Shown in pieces: positions 44,870 to 57,911 of a stretch of 64,000 nt of DNA (its first letter is position 1; the number at the start of each line of letters is the position of its first letter). The DNA lies in the NCBI GenBank assembly GCA_034440575.1, contig JAOTOL010001646.1:1690501-1754500 (forward strand), given 5' to 3'. Origin of the DNA: Imbricaverruca yamaguchii (lineage: Eukaryota > Arthropoda > Thecostraca > Neoverrucidae). The position numbers and the translations under genes were made by a program. The notes under the pieces were generated by a model that did not search any database, had not been told where the DNA came from, and saw only the letters and a list, made by a program, of their open reading frames with translations.

Positions 44870-45620
44870 AAGCGCATGGAGCGATCCACAGTCGGGAAGG
44901 GGAGCGCATGGAGCAGTCTACAGTCGGGGGAGGGGAGCGCATTGAGCGTTCATAGTCGGGGAAGGGAAGGGAGCCCATGGAGCGATCCACAGTCGGGGGA
45001 GGGAGGGGAGCGCATGGAGCGGTCCACAGCAGGGGAAGGGAAGAGGCGCATGGATCGGTCCACAGCCAGGGAAGAGAGGGGAGCGCATGGAGCGGTCCAC
45101 AGTCGTATAAGGGGAGCGCATGGAGCGGTCCACAGTCGTAGAAGGGGAGCGCATGGAGCGGTCCACAGTCGTATAAGGGGAGCGCATGGAGCGGTCCACA
45201 GCCGGCGAAGGGAGGGGAGCCCACGGAGCGGTCCACAGTCGGAGAAGGGAGGGGAGCCCATGGAGCGGCCCAGTCAGGGAAGGGAGTGGAGCGCATGGAG
45301 CGGTTCATAGTCGGGAATGGGAGGGAACACATGTAGCGGTGCATAGTCGGGGAATGGAACGCATGTAGCGGTTTACGGTAGGGTAAGGGAGAGGGAATGC
45401 ATGTAGCGGTACATAGTCAGGGAATGGAACGCATGTAGCGGTTTACGGTAGGGTAAGGGAGGGGGAATGCATGTAGCGGTTCACGGCAGGGGAAGAGAAG
45501 GGAATGCATGCAGCGGTACATAGTCGGGGAAGGGAAGGGAACGCACGCAGCGGGTCACGGCATGGGAAGGGACGGGAATGCATGCAGTGGTCCAGGGAGG
45601 GGAATGGGGAATGCATGTAG
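44870..45620. repeat. 33-35 bp minisatellite, degenerate to the right
   Basis: Units of 'gagcgcatggagcggtccac' plus 'agtcgtagaagggg', most uniform at 45080-45200, then a relative with 'gcatgtagcggtttacggta'. Weak related copies at 48370-48620. Frames stay open in the 33-bp part. Confidence 0.93.
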
Positions 45621-46340
45621 GGTCAAGGGACGATGGTGATGAATTGATGCTTAGGAGCGCGTCGGTAGGGAGGCCATTTTGTGCCCAAACTATGTTCGCA
45701 GGTTATCTAAAGTGATGTTCCTCTAGCTAGATATTGACTGAAGCTAGATATTGCTTCTCGAGGAGGATGACATATCAAATGTTCCATATTGAAGGAACGC
45801 AGAGATGGTGTCAGACGCCACGCCTTCCGGGTCCTCATATAGCAGCATACGTCAGGAATCGATGTTGGCTGTTCCAAAATACTGACTCCGCCGCGATTCC
45901 AGTAGTGCAAACAAAACTACCAAGAACATGGTGCTCAGTAAGCAGGGTAGAACAGCGTGAACATAAAGGTCGGCGACTCCAATCAGCATCCAGTCGTATG
46001 CGGCTAGGGTGTGGCCTATCCTCAAACGACAGGGCGTAATTTCTCGTGACGATGCGAGGACGACGGTGCGCAGATCGGCGCCAGCACACACACAGCGTGA
46101 GGACCGCCGTAGTCCTAATGTCGACTTCAGAATCCCGCGTTTACTAGACTCAGGGTTCCGGACTCGCCCTCTGCGAGCGTGAGCGTGGGCTGTCGAACTC
46201 AGTTGGTGCTGCGACTGCGGGTGGAGGCCGCTTCGTGGCGCGACTCGAGGTCAGGGAGGATATCGGAGGGTGTCCGACTCGACGTGGAGGGTGTCCGACG
46301 CGGCCCTACCGCAGTCGTAGCCATTGGTGAATGACGGGTG

Positions 46341-46376
46341 AAATCTGAGGGCCACTTGGTGTTGGCCCTCAGATTT
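46341..46376. other. Perfect 14-bp-stem hairpin
   Basis: 'aaatctgagggcca' pairs fully with 'tggccctcagattt' across an 8-base loop. It lies in the TPD52 intron; function unknown. Confidence 0.9.
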
Positions 46377-46379
46377 TAG

Positions 46380-49175
46380 ACCCCATGGGATTGACGTGCA
46401 CCGAACGGTGCGACACTGGCCTCCCGGATCCGGAGCTCTAGGGGCGCACCTCAACCCCAACCGGTCCGATCCTCGGTGGAATCATCAGATGGTGACCGGA
46501 GATCTCAGGGAGGTCGCTGCTAGACTGGGATGCTGAAGTAGGGTAGGCGAATCTGGAGGATATGGTGGTCGTAGTGATGATGGTGGCATCGGCGATGCGA
46601 TGAATGGAAGTAGAAGTGAGGGATTTGGGTCACGAGTAGGGACGATAGAGGGTGTCGATATGGGGTTGGAAGCGGATGAGAGGTAGGTGGCTTTGGGGCA
46701 TACGGATTAAATGCCAATGACTGGAAGGATTGAGGATGCTGACGGCGAGGCGGATACCGAGGGCCGCGCTTTTTACACTCCACATTCCCATTCCACACGG
46801 AGGTCTCAGCAGATGACCCCTTTTACGCAAGTATTTCCCGGTAGTGTGGTGATTACATTCCCATCGCTAGTGAGGCAACGGAAACACCAAATGAGTAGAG
46901 AAACACCTTTACTTGTACGATCAGTTCACCAGTTTTACTTCCCTAAATTTATGGAACTGAGGTGATTTTTTCCTTTCGAGGCGCAATATATGATATGATA
47001 GGATGAGACCAGTTATGTCGACCCTAGGTTCCCGGAAAGGTACTTTGTATAGTTATAGTTGAAAAACTTCACTGGCTCTTTCTTGCGATCATCTTCCTCC
47101 GCTTAAACATTCCGAACTCCGACAGCCGATCAGCAATCTTGTCCTCGGGCATGCCTCTAAGGTCATGATGGTTATTACTCCGTACGATGTGTTCTTTGTT
47201 TTGTGTACCTCTGAAGTAATTGGAATTCTTCGTCGTGCTTTATACCTCCCTTGCGTACACTGCAATCCAACTCGAGCCACTACAATGCCTTCTCAGACTG
47301 CTCTGGTACCGCAAACCTTGCTTCAAGTCAAAATGTTTGAACTTCTTCAACTTCCCACAGCGAACCATCAGATCGAATCTACCGCAACGATTCCACCTCT
47401 GTAAGAGGGGGGGGGGGGTAGTGAGGAGACGCTATACGTCTCTCTCTCTATCTCTCTGGAAGAAAGCATACGGGATGCAGAGTGAATATGCTTCCCGCTA
47501 CTCCCCTGGGTAACAGGACTCCGACCCCAGATGGAGAAGCGGTTGGTCTGGCCCCTACGCGAGGGACCAGGAACGTGTTTCTATTTTCTGTTGACGTAAT
47601 GCAGCTGCGTTTGTCTTCGGTTTCTCGTGACGTCCCACCACATAGGGACACCACTGGGGGACGCCTGCATCCCTCGGACGGGAGGATCCGGGTGCCGGGT
47701 GCAGAACAGGCAGCGCCTCCGCAAGGCCGAGAGAGATCCCACCGCCCCGGCCGCATTGCTGCGCCGCCAACCCCTTGAGCTGGGCCGGACGGCCCGGCAG
47801 GCGCCAGGCCCGGATGCAATTATTCAAATGTGGGCAGAATAAGGAGGCCGTACTCTGCGACACTGTCTGATCCGACCAAAACCCAGTCGCCCAGTCGCCC
47901 GCCCGAGGTAACCGGTCACTGGATCCGTATGGGGACCTACCCTCCGGGAAATTGGGGCCAAAGAGACGTGTTGGTCCGCACCACAGCTGGCGCCGTGTGG
48001 TAGGTGATATCGACCTCCTCAACGCCTCGAGGGACTCCGTCAACCGTCAACCCCGAGAGGGACTCCGTCAGCCCCGAGAGACGGGCCGAAGGGCCGCGAC
48101 TACCCCGACAAATCGGCCCTGACGGGTATTCTAGGGGAAGCTGGCTTACCTGCTCACGGCAGGATGAGTTGGTGTTGCATGCGTGGATGTAGGATTCACA
48201 AAGAGACTCTGCCACGGGGTGGATACTAGAATGGAGAGAGATAGAAAATGCACGCGTAATCTCCTCCTCCTCCTTTGGCCGACATGGATGCTTTACAAGA
48301 AGCCCAAACCTGCCGCCGGATCCCTACAGCTTGCGATTCCCTTACCACGAAAAGATGAGGATGCCAAACAAGGGAGGGAAACGCATGGTGCGGATCCCGT
48401 CCGAGAATGAAGAAAAGCACAGATAGACAGGAAGAGGAAAACAACATCATGGGCAGTACGGTCCACAATCGAGGAAAGGAGGGGGACAAATGGGGTGGTT
48501 CAAAGTCGGAGTGGAAACGGAACACGCAAAGATCCGTGGATGAAAACTACGGAGAAATTGAGCTGCCCATAAACGGGAAAGGCAGGAGCACAGTGCACAG
48601 TCCGTAGTCGAAAATGTCGGGCATACGGAGCTGTCCGTAGGCGAGAGAGCGAGGAACATACGGAACGGTTAGTAGTCGAAAAGGATCAGAATTTAGAGAT
48701 GTGGAGATAGGCGGACGGGTGACAAGCCCATGGAGCTGACCACAAGCGGAAGGGAGACAAGTCCACGGGGTTCCACACTCGTGGACGGGAGAAAAAACAC
48801 GGAGCTGTGCGAGGCATGACGGGCGGGAGTCGGCGATCGAGCGGGCAGCGGACAGCAGCCGGGGGAGAAAAAGAAAACAGGACACAATCGATCTGGGCCA
48901 ACGCCACGCGGCTTCTAATCCAGAGGAGGCGGCGGCGGCGGCGGCGCTGTGGTCGAGGGTGGCCGGGGAGGGCGGGGGGCGGAGCGGCCCCGCCACGCCC
49001 GCTCGAGACGTCGATCGATGGGGACGCGGCCCAGTCCTGGAACGCGGCCGCCGTGGGAGGCGGCCCGGTCGGCCAATCGGTGCCACTGGGGCCGTCGCGG
49101 CGCGCCGCCGCCGTCTCGGCGATCGCGTCCCGACGATTAACCCGCGCCGGACGGCCGGCTCGCCGGCCAGCCAGC
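46380..49175. other. TPD52 intron, no recognised exon
   Basis: Contains a G-run at 47408, GC-rich blocks at 47500-48150 and 48900-49180 (with a (GGC)n run) and weak relatives of the 44870 repeat. The long minus-strand open frames at 48547-49689 are driven by the 50-bp repeat and GC content. Confidence 0.55.
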
Positions 49176-49179
49176 GGGA

Positions 49180-49600
49180 GCCCGGCTGACGGCCGTACGT
49201 CAGGACAGCGGCTGGGGAGCCCACGGGGAGCCCGGCTGACGGCCGTACCGCGCACGGTGACGGCCGTACGCCAGGACAGCGGCTGGGAAGCCCACGGGGA
49301 GCCCGGCTGACGGCCGTACGGGACAGCGGCTGGGGAGCCCACGGGAGCCCGGCTGACGGCCGTACGCCAGGACAGCGGCTGGGGAGCCCACGGGAGCCCG
49401 GCTGACGGCCGTACGTCAGGACAGCGGCTGGGGAGCCCACGGGGAGCCCGGCTGACGGCCGTACGCCAGGACAGCGGCTGGGGAGCCCACGGGGAGCCCG
49501 GCTGACGGCCGTACGCCAGGACAGCGGCTGGGGAGCCCACGGGGAGCCCGGCTGACGGCCGTACGCCAGGACGGCGGCTGGGAAGCCCACGGTGAGCCCG
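49180..49600. repeat. 50-bp minisatellite
   Basis: About eight units of 'gacggccgtacgccaggaca' plus 'gcggctggggagcccacggg' plus 'gagcccggct', with some shortened units. It produces false Pro/Arg-rich proteins on the minus strand. Confidence 0.96.
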
Positions 49601-49620
49601 GCTGCGGAAAAGTGAAGCCG

Positions 49621-49739
49621 TGGGGACGAAGGCATTCGTCCCCAGAGGCCTTCGTTCGTTCGTTCGTTGACTCCTCTCTCACTCTTCACCTAGCCGGTTT
49701 TGCTTCCCTCTCTTCCAGGGAGGGAAGCGAAACTGGCTG
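49621..49739. other. Two neighbouring hairpins
   Basis: First, 49621-49644: TGGGGACGAA and TTCGTCCCCA with a 4-base loop. Second, about 49692-49739: 'agccggttttgcttccctc' with 'gagggaagcgaaactggct' (about two mismatches). A (CGTT)n run lies between them. Confidence 0.85.
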
Positions 49740-50361
49740 AGCAACGGCAGATATTTTTTTTCCGGAGAAATGGTGTTTGCATCCCAAAACATGCTGGACG
49801 ATACAGCTGATGCCCCAAACATGATTGCACCACCCGAAGACGGGTGACCAACTACCGAGACACGGGTGGTTGTGGACAGCAGCACGGGCACGACTGTATC
49901 CAGCGTGTCATCGGCCAGGGTTCCGATCCTTACGGTCCCACAGGCTCTCGACAGATCAGCTGACAGGCCAGGAATGCCACTGACTCAGTCACAGTCTGAA
50001 CGTTAGCGGACGCAGATCTTCAGCAGCTTTCAAAGGCGTTTGTCCAACAACCAGAACGCTCGCAAGAAAACACCAAAATAATGTTCAGGCTGTACCGAGA
50101 CTGCGACAGAAGCAATATATATGCAAATAATTTTCAGAAATGAGCTAGGCCATTCCTTCGTTAAGCTACGTCAACAAGCGCATACACAACTCACGAGTTC
50201 AACGAATAACACAGCCCCGCTGCGACTTAAATGTTCGAAAACACAACGGCGGCTATCACCTGTTCAACACTGAACTGCGAGTCGAATGTCAGGGACCGCA
50301 CGAGACGTGGCACACGAAGACCGCAAACACCTTCAGCACGAACAACCTCCAGTCCGCCCAC

Positions 50362-50512
50362 CTTGACCGAGGTGACCATGGTGCCCATACGCTCCTCCAT
50401 CGACTTGAAGGTGGTGGACTCGCGCGCCTCGCTGAGCTTAGCGCCGAGGCCGGACAGCAGGCCGGACGCCCGCTCTCCAGTGCTCCTCAGGGCCGCGCCC
50501 GTCCGCTGGTAT
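50362..50512 (-). CDS. TPD52: TPD52-family gene, core exon
   Basis: On the minus strand, after CCTCAG, one base completes a codon and 50 codons follow: YQRTGAALRSTGERASGLLS, GLGAKLSEARESTTFKSMEE, RMGTMVTSVK. It matches the most conserved TPD52 block (Y-x-K-T...S...G.K.S..L...G....L.e.r.S.TFKSfEe.v). The donor is GTGGGC. An array of short repeats abuts the acceptor. TPD52-like proteins bind each other and vesicle-fusion partners in the cytosol. Confidence 0.88.
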
Positions 50513-50514
50513 CT

Positions 50515-50660
50515 GAGGTCACCGGTCACGGTCAGGGTCATGGTCACCGGTCACCGGTCACGGTCAGGGTCACCGATACGGGTCATGGTCACCGGTCAAG
50601 AGTGCGGGTCACCGGCTGCCGGTCACCTGTCAAGAGACGGGGTCATAAGCACGGGTCACG
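50515..50660. repeat. GGTCAC-rich repeat beside TPD52 acceptor
   Basis: Units of about 18-20 bases ('ggtcaccggtcacggtcagg', 'gggtcatggtcaccggtcac') start two bases from the exon edge. On the minus strand they read GTGACCGGTGACC, as the real acceptor does just before CTCAG. Another repeat grown at a splice site. Confidence 0.85.
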
Positions 50661-50699
50661 GGAACTGACAATTGGCGAGGCAGGTGCCCAACCGCTGCG

Positions 50700-53575
50700 T
50701 GACGTTTGCTCCCGGAACTTTTCGCAGGGAAGATCATATTTCAGACACCACTCACCGTGCCCCGCCTCATTTTTATATTGCAGGTTGCACATTAGTATTT
50801 CTTAACTTAAATCTCTTACAGAAACTGAATTAATGCAGCTTCTAATCTGAAATGGACGCTCTTTCTTGTAAATATCCAGCTCTCGTTAATTGATCATTTT
50901 GTTTTATCATAACCAACCGTTCAAAAAATGAAAACATCAGCACTGTTTAACAGTGCTAACCATGCAGTTTACCTATGAACAGAGCGTCAAGATGTGTCGC
51001 TAGTTTGACTGCAGCGCGGTGAACTTTATTAAAGAAGAGCTTAAAGAACTTTATTAAAAAAACATTTAACGAACACTTGTTGGTGTGCTCAAATCTGCCA
51101 AACTTGAGCAAGTATAATTGGAGCAAATACATCTTGTGCGAGTCTATTTGACAAGTGCAAGTTCAGCGAGCTGACACACCGGGCGACTGCGAGACCTCGG
51201 TGTAAATAGAGCGAGCATAACGCGAACGAGTAACTATATCTACAATCGTGTGTATTCACAAATGAACGACTGCCTACGTCAACTAATAAGCTGGGGATGA
51301 CACGGAGGCCTGCAGGTAATACTTAATGGGCTCAAACTACGTGGAAATGTCTACATACACTGAGCAAATAACAAACTCTTCAACAAGCACACTGGGTGCA
51401 GTTTCTCATCGGCTTTGAAGAAATGCGTCTGGAAAAATGGTGCATCGGTGTTTTACGACGTTTGAAGTGAATTATTGAAACAGAATAGCTGGAAACTCCC
51501 GCGCAATTATGGCGCCGTACCACGATCCACTACCACGATCCTGAATTCAGAGTGCCCAAGCAACAACCGGGAATACAATTTGCATTCCTAGAACACATGG
51601 GAACATGCGTAAAATACATGAGTCCAACTGTAAACTCGCCGAGTTGAATTGACACTTTTCATATCGTTTGTTTCATATCGTTTGTATCGTTTGTCATAAG
51701 GTTTCACAATTCTTACTCGACATAAATAAATTATAAAAAATGAGCCTGACCTAAAGTATAACGAGACCAATTTAACCTTGAATATAGCAATCTGCTAACA
51801 TTGTATGATCAAGTGTCGTAAACACAGCCGCTCGGACTGTACTCGCTCTGTTTACAAAGCGGCCTCGGGCTAGCCATTCATTACAGTATCATCCGGCTTT
51901 TGGCCGATGCATAAGCAGATGAAACATGCTATGCAAACAGCAAACGCACTCGAGGTAACGAGGTAATCATGATAGAAGACATCTTAGTTCACTGGCACAA
52001 GCGTCGCTCCGAGCGGGTGATATTCACGGACAAGAACGCGGAGTAGCCGATAGCACTGGTCTCCCATGGTGACCCGAAATGTAAATCGAGCTGAACTGTT
52101 TTTGGAAACCCGATTTGTATAACAAGCAGTCTAGTATCACGACCGGCATTAAGCAGAAACTACCTCTACATTGCACAAATTGCGGATGACCAAAAATAAC
52201 TGCATGCCTTACCCGCCAGACATCGCATGCCAGTTTGGTCTTAGAGACCAGACTACCAGAGAGACCCACCAGTTATTTACTTTCGCCGGCCGGCTGGGCA
52301 CGATGCAACAGACAAAAAAGGCGCTAAACCAAGACTTTGGCTAATAAATCAAGCACCTGCCATGACTGCTGGAACACTTCTGTCTCAGAAGACGGCTAAT
52401 TGCAAAATAACCAATAAGTGTACTTACCATATACAACGTGCTTCCTAATCCATCCAAATCACCAGATATATTAGAATGAGATTACCGATATATCTGGATC
52501 ACCATCCTGCAAACCATTCCGAACAAAACGACCCTAATCGGCTATGGCTGCCTTCAATTGCCCGACAATCCAGTCCACCAGAAAATATTACGGTGGCACG
52601 CGAAGAATCTGAGCCATTTCTATCATTATTGCATCACATAAAATAGAACACACATTTTCATTTTGCCCGCGATCAATACGAAGGCAAAATGTGCAATGTC
52701 GTCAACTTTACTGTTCCACAATCTCAGAAAACTGAACAGAAAATGCGGGACAGAACAAAATATGGGCCACCGCTTGAACACGGGCTCGATATTCACATAG
52801 CTCATGCGGTTGCACGTCCGTCTCTTCTTCTCGCATTGGAATTACGCATGCATCATTCGCAGATATGAAATCGTATGCGTGGAGACAGTAAGATAACATG
52901 AAGCTTAACACAATATCCTATGAAGCAAATGCGCAGTATGTGAAAAGGAGCTAATTCGTCCATGTGAAAATGACAAGCATTTGTTGGCAAGGTTTTGCCC
53001 AAAGCCAGTATACCATGTTCATCAAAAGCCCTCCTCCACAACAACCATAAATTATCCTGCGGAGGAGTAAATGAGAAAAAAAACACTAAACGCCCGGAAG
53101 ATGGCCGGAAACTTGAAAATGAACTGAAAAACTGGAAGAATGAAAGTCTGAATAAGAATGGAAACTGGAGTACGGGCGGGAGAGCCTTCAGCACCCCAAC
53201 GTGACATACAAAATAACGTAACATAAATGTACACTTGCGTTAGACTTGCTTCGAAAACCTACCGTCTTAAAGGCATCGCAAATGACCCCTATGGTCCGGT
53301 CCGCCTCTAAACACACTCTCCCCTCCATCACAAACAATCTCCGAATACCGGCCTTTGCTGTTGTCGAAGTTGGTTGATGATCTCGAAAGAAAATTTATAG
53401 TTAGGTAAACTAATAATAAAACATGTTCGGACCATTTCATGAGTCCACGTTGCATTGCACAATACAGTGAAGAAAAACAATCATTGAACAATATATCTGA
53501 ATGCAGTCGTTTTTGTGGTCAAAATGGGAAGCAAAGCTAAGGACACAAATGGGCTCATCTGACCGAACAGACGGT
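50700..53575. other. TPD52 intron, AT-rich, nothing recognised
   Basis: About 2.9 kb of AT-rich sequence. I searched the minus strand for the expected Glu/Lys-rich coiled-coil exon and did not find it. Confidence 0.6.
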
Positions 53576-53579
53576 CAGA

Positions 53580-54095
53580 CATCCGCATGACTATGGCGAT
53601 GTTGCGGTGCATGACTATGGCGATGCTGCGAGATACATGACTATGGCTGTGTTGCGAGATACATAACTATGGCGATGTTGCGAGATACATGACTATGGCG
53701 ATGTTGCGAGATACATGACTATGGCGATGTTGCGGTACATGACTATGGCGATGTTGCGAGATACATGACTATGGCGATGTTGCGAGATACATGACTATGG
53801 CGATGTTGCGAAAATGCAGATACATGACTATGGATGTTGGGTAATGACTATGGCGATGTTGCGAGATACATGACTATGGCGATGTTGCGAGATACATGAC
53901 TATGGCGATGTTGCGGTGCATGACTATGGCGATGTTGCGGTGCATGACTATGGCGATGTTGCGAGATACATGACTATGGCGATGTTGCGAGATACATGAC
54001 TATGGCGATGTTGCGAGATACATGACTATGGCGATGTTGCGAGATACATGACTATGGCGATGTTGCGGTACATGACTGTAGCGATGTTGCGATAC
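53580..54095. repeat. 26-bp minisatellite
   Basis: About 20 units of 'atgactatggcgatgttgcg' plus 'agatac' or a shorter 'gtac' or 'gtgc' ending. Confidence 0.97.
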
Positions 54096-54099
54096 TCTC

Positions 54100-55362
54100 G
54101 CGTCAACAGGGCACCTCTACAGTTTGTATCGCTCCAACACAGAAATCCGAGCTTTGTCCCTTGGGAGTGAGCCCAGCATTTCTCAGAATGGAGACTCTTC
54201 CTTTGATAACCGACTACCACCGTTGCGTCGTCGGTACGGGGAATTGTCCGCTACGCCGGGGTTAGTGCATTCAATAAATGGAGCTGTGCCTCTCCCTGAG
54301 GATTGTTATGGCAGCTTCGGATTTAACCCGCCATAGGCTGGCGGAGCACTTAATGCCAGGACAGTAGGGATCGAGCCTAAATTGAGTCTGCTCCAAATCC
54401 ATTTTTTTAAGAGGAATATGGATGTACACCTTTACTAAACAGGACTCAGAATGCAGCCGCTACATGCCGAGGATTAACGTGACACCACGTGACCTTTACC
54501 ACGCCACCACAGGTGCCAGATTCGGGAAGTCCACCGGCGCCGACCACACAACGCGGCCAGCAGCCAGCTGAATGCCGGAAAACAGGTGGACACTTAATAC
54601 GGCAATGCAGTTCGAAATACAATCCCGCAGGCGCACAAATGTGGCGCCAGGGGAACCGCTGTTTACCGACGAAACATTCCGGCGGCCATGTCCGCACGAC
54701 ACGACAATTAGAACGCCACGTTCTAACAAGAAATAATATATCACAATAAGAATAACACAGAGCGCTTATGAGCACAGCTACAAACACAACCGAGCGAACC
54801 ACTTCAAGAAAGTGCCTCGTAAGCACGCAGCGTATGATGATCCACGTGATCCCTCCGCCACCCCCGAGTCGCGGCGTGGTGAAGAAGAGAAGTGGCGCAG
54901 GCTAACCGACGTCACCATCGATCGGCGGCCGGCGGCCGGCGGCGCGGCGTCACGCCTGTCGCCGAGGACAGACCGGCGCACTGATCAGACCAGCCGTCCT
55001 CCCCTGCCAGCCCGGATACCGCCGCCGCGCCCGCACCTTCCCGCCGAACAGGCGCGCCGAGTGGTCGGCCGGCGTAATGAGATCACGCCATTCGGCCAAC
55101 TCGTGCCAAATCGAATGAGCCGGGGCGGCCTGTGCCGGCCGACGCGCCTTGAGAGCCTCCGGAACAGGAAAACGACCCGCCGTCCGGCGCGTGTAAGTTC
55201 GGTGTCCTGGCAAGTGTCATTACATCCGGACGCCCCTCGCTGTGCAATCGACCAATGGCGATAGATAGTAGAGGGTCAAAATAGAGCACCACTGCAGATA
55301 ACGATGACCAATCAGGTCACAAGCCAGTGAGTTCTCCTGCAATCTTACTATTAGCGTATCAA
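54100..55362. other. TPD52 intron or flank, no recognised exon
   Basis: Includes a GC-rich block at 54800-55260 that could hold a regulatory element or an unknown exon. No domain is recognised on either strand. Confidence 0.5.
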
Positions 55363-55476
55363 GTAATCTTCAAAAGTTTAATACAACGAAGAACGGCTCT
55401 TAAGTGCTCCTGGGTTTGAGACATTGCGTGAGACGAAATGTACGACCCTCAATATACCAGGAGGTGCTGAGTTTAC

Positions 55477-55546
55477 ATCAAAAGTAACGTTAGGGATTAT
55501 GCTATATTACTCAACGTTTCAGCCAGTGGCCATCGTCAGAAGTGAT
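55477..55546 (-). ncRNA. Hammerhead-like motif, left Penelope arm
   Basis: On the minus strand: CTGACGA, T, stem GGCC-act-GGCT, GAAAC, then stem CGTTGAG...CTAACG and TT. It has the hammerhead order CUGANGA - stem II - GAAA - stem III - cleavage site, with one extra U before stem II and a weak stem I. Hammerhead motifs are known in Penelope-like elements. Compared with the right copy, one stem pair changes from G-C to G-U. Confidence 0.5.
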
Positions 55547-55886
55547 ATAAAAAATGGCAGGGTTAACAATTGAAAAAAAACGCAGGAAAAAACGTGCAAA
55601 AATACACGTGAATCACAGAAAAGCATCTTCATTGGTGCAGACACTTCAAGAAACTCCAAACCAGAAATCAACTAGGTCAAGATAGAATCCTCTGAGGAAG
55701 CCCGAGCCGATGGTCCATATACATATCGACACATACATGCACGCACATATATAGACATATATCCAATGTAACGCGTAATACATCAAGTATAATTTATGTT
55801 TTTGTAATTTTATGTGATATAAAATGACGTCGTTTGCGTGTTTAGTTGCGGCCGCAGATTACGTATGTGTAGAGATTCGAGGACCT

Positions 55887-56629
55887 TCAGATCAGCGTTG
55901 TCCCTGGCTGTGCTAGAATTTCTACTTTGAAGTTTGTGTTAGTGTCGCTGTATTCCATGTTAGAATGTGTGTCGATCATGTGTTCGCCTAAAGGTGTGTA
56001 TTCTCTCCGAAGTCTGGCATCTCCCAAGTGCTCATTGTACCTATTCCTAATGCTACGCTTGGTTTCTCCGACATGAAATATTCCAAGACAGCGGTTGCAC
56101 GTTATTTTATAAACTACGTTTTTCCGCGTGCATCTACCTTTGAGCCCGTTGCTACAGGTGTGACACGTTCGTCTACCAGCAGGGCATGGCGACAATTCCA
56201 GGGCTGAGCGGACCAGGTATGATTTCAGCGTAGGTCCCCTAGTCCAGGCTACCCTAACATGATTTAGATGAGACGAACGAATGGCTGCATTTACCTGTCG
56301 ACATAGTTGGTCATCGACAAAAGGAAGTCTCATGTAGACATAGTTGGGATTGCTACATGCTCGATGCCGATATTGCCCACTTATCCTACTCCTGTTGTGA
56401 GGGTGGACAGCACGAGCGGCGGAGTGTACCCGATGTGCTAGGTATCCGTTTTCCAGGAAAAGAGTTGTCATCTTCGCAAGGCTCCACTCGCATGAAATAG
56501 TATCGGAGGAGACTCGTGATGCTCTCCTCATTTGGGATGTTAAAACAGCCTTTTTAGTGACCATCGGGTGGGCCGAATCATAGTGCAAGATTGTGGGGGC
56601 TGCCATTGGTTTAAAGTACAGTTCGGTAC
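55887..56629 (-). pseudogene. Penelope RT C-terminus plus GIY-YIG domain, left copy
   Basis: A minus-strand frame without internal stop. It begins in the C-terminal part of the reverse transcriptase (TELYFKPM, HYDSAHP, KKAVLTSQMRRASRVS), then a Cys region (CHTC, later CNRC), then a GIY-YIG endonuclease: VVYKI, FHVGET, RNRYNEHL and GEHMIDTHS with the expected Arg, His and Glu. A small indel shifts the frame near the C-terminus (after FKVEIL) relative to the right copy. 5'-truncated, so not autonomous. Confidence 0.85.
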
Positions 56630-57581
56630 ATTTTCTGCAAAGAAGTCGAGAAATTAACCAACAACACTCCAGCATCAAGTTCACCTTAGAACACACTGCT
56701 CATAGCACTTCGATTCCTTTCCTTGATACGTTGTTTGTAGTTCAGGATGATGGTAGCTACACCACCGAACTGTACTTTAAGCCAATGGCAGTCCCCATCA
56801 TCATGCACTATGATTCGGCCCACCCAATGGCCACTAAAAAGGCCGTTTTAACATCCCAAATGAGGAGAGCAGCATGAGTCTTCTCCGATACTATTTCCTG
56901 CGAGCGGAGCCTTGCAAAGATGACAACTCTTTTCCTGGAAAACGGATATCCAGCACATCGGGCACACTCCGCCGCTAGTGCTGTCCACCCTCACAACAGG
57001 AGTAGGATAAGTGGGCAACGTCGGCATCGAGCATCCAGCAATCTCAACTATGTCTACATGAGACTTCCTTTTGTCGATGACCAACATGTCGACAGGTAAA
57101 TGCAGCCATCCGTTCGTCACATCTAAATCATGTTAGGGTAGCCTGGACTAGCGGACCTACGCTGAAATCTTACCTGGTCCGCTCAGCCCTGGAATTGTCG
57201 CCATGCCCTGCTGGTAGACGAACGTGCCACACCTGTAGCAACGGGCTCAAAGGTAGATGCACGCGGAAAAACGTAGTTTATAAAATAACGTGCAACCGCT
57301 GTCCTGGAATATTTTATGTCGGAGAAACCAAGCGTAGCATCAGGGATAGGTACAATGAGCACTTGGGAGATGCCAGACTTCGGAGAGAATACACACCTTT
57401 AGGCGAACACATGATCGACAAACATTCTAACATGGAATACAGCGACACTAACACAAACTTCAAAGTAGAAATTCTAGCAACTGCCAGGGACAACGCTGAT
57501 CTGAAGGTCCTCGAATCTCTACACATAAGTAATCTACGGCCGCAACTAAACACGCAAACGACGTCTTGGAATATCACATAA
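56630..57581 (+). pseudogene. Penelope RT C-terminus plus GIY-YIG domain, right copy
   Basis: Plus-strand copy starting slightly further upstream in the reverse transcriptase (IKFTLEHTAHSTSIPFLDTL, TELYFKPMA). It has an in-frame TGA at about 56874, where the left copy has CGA (CpG decay), and a 1-bp deletion near 57086. The GIY-YIG part (57195-57581) is intact, with VVYKI, FYVGET, RDRYNEHL and a normal end (ESLHISNLRPQLNTQ). Confidence 0.87.
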
Positions 57582-57841
57582 AATTACATCAACATAAATT
57601 ATACTTTATGTATTACGCGTTACATTGGATATATGACTATATATGTGCGTGCATGTATGTGTCGATATGTATATGGACCATCGGCTCGGGCTTCCTCAGA
57701 GGATTCTATCTTGACCTAGTTAATTTCTGGTTTGGAGTTTCTTGAAGTGTCTGCACCAATGAGGATGCTTTTCTGTGATTCACGTGTATTTTTGCACGCT
57801 TTTCCCCGCGTTTTTTCAATTGTTAACCCTGTCATTTTTAT

Positions 57842-57911
57842 ATCACTCCTGACGATGGCCCCTGGCCGAAACGTTGAGTAATATAGCATAATCCCTAACG
57901 TTACTTTTGAT
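57842..57911 (+). ncRNA. Hammerhead-like motif, right Penelope arm
   Basis: CTGACGA, T, stem GGCC-cct-GGCC, GAAAC, then CGTTGAG pairing with CTAACG and TT before ACTTTTGAT; the upstream ATCA can pair with TGAT as stem I. Same architecture as the left arm. Confidence 0.5.

Noticed and set aside
48547..49689. A 380-codon minus-strand frame
   Set aside because: Mostly the 50-bp satellite plus GC-rich sequence; no recognised domain.
53580..54095. Possible CRISPR-like array
   Set aside because: Units are directly adjacent with no unique spacers, and the window is eukaryotic; it is a minisatellite. The same applies to the other arrays.
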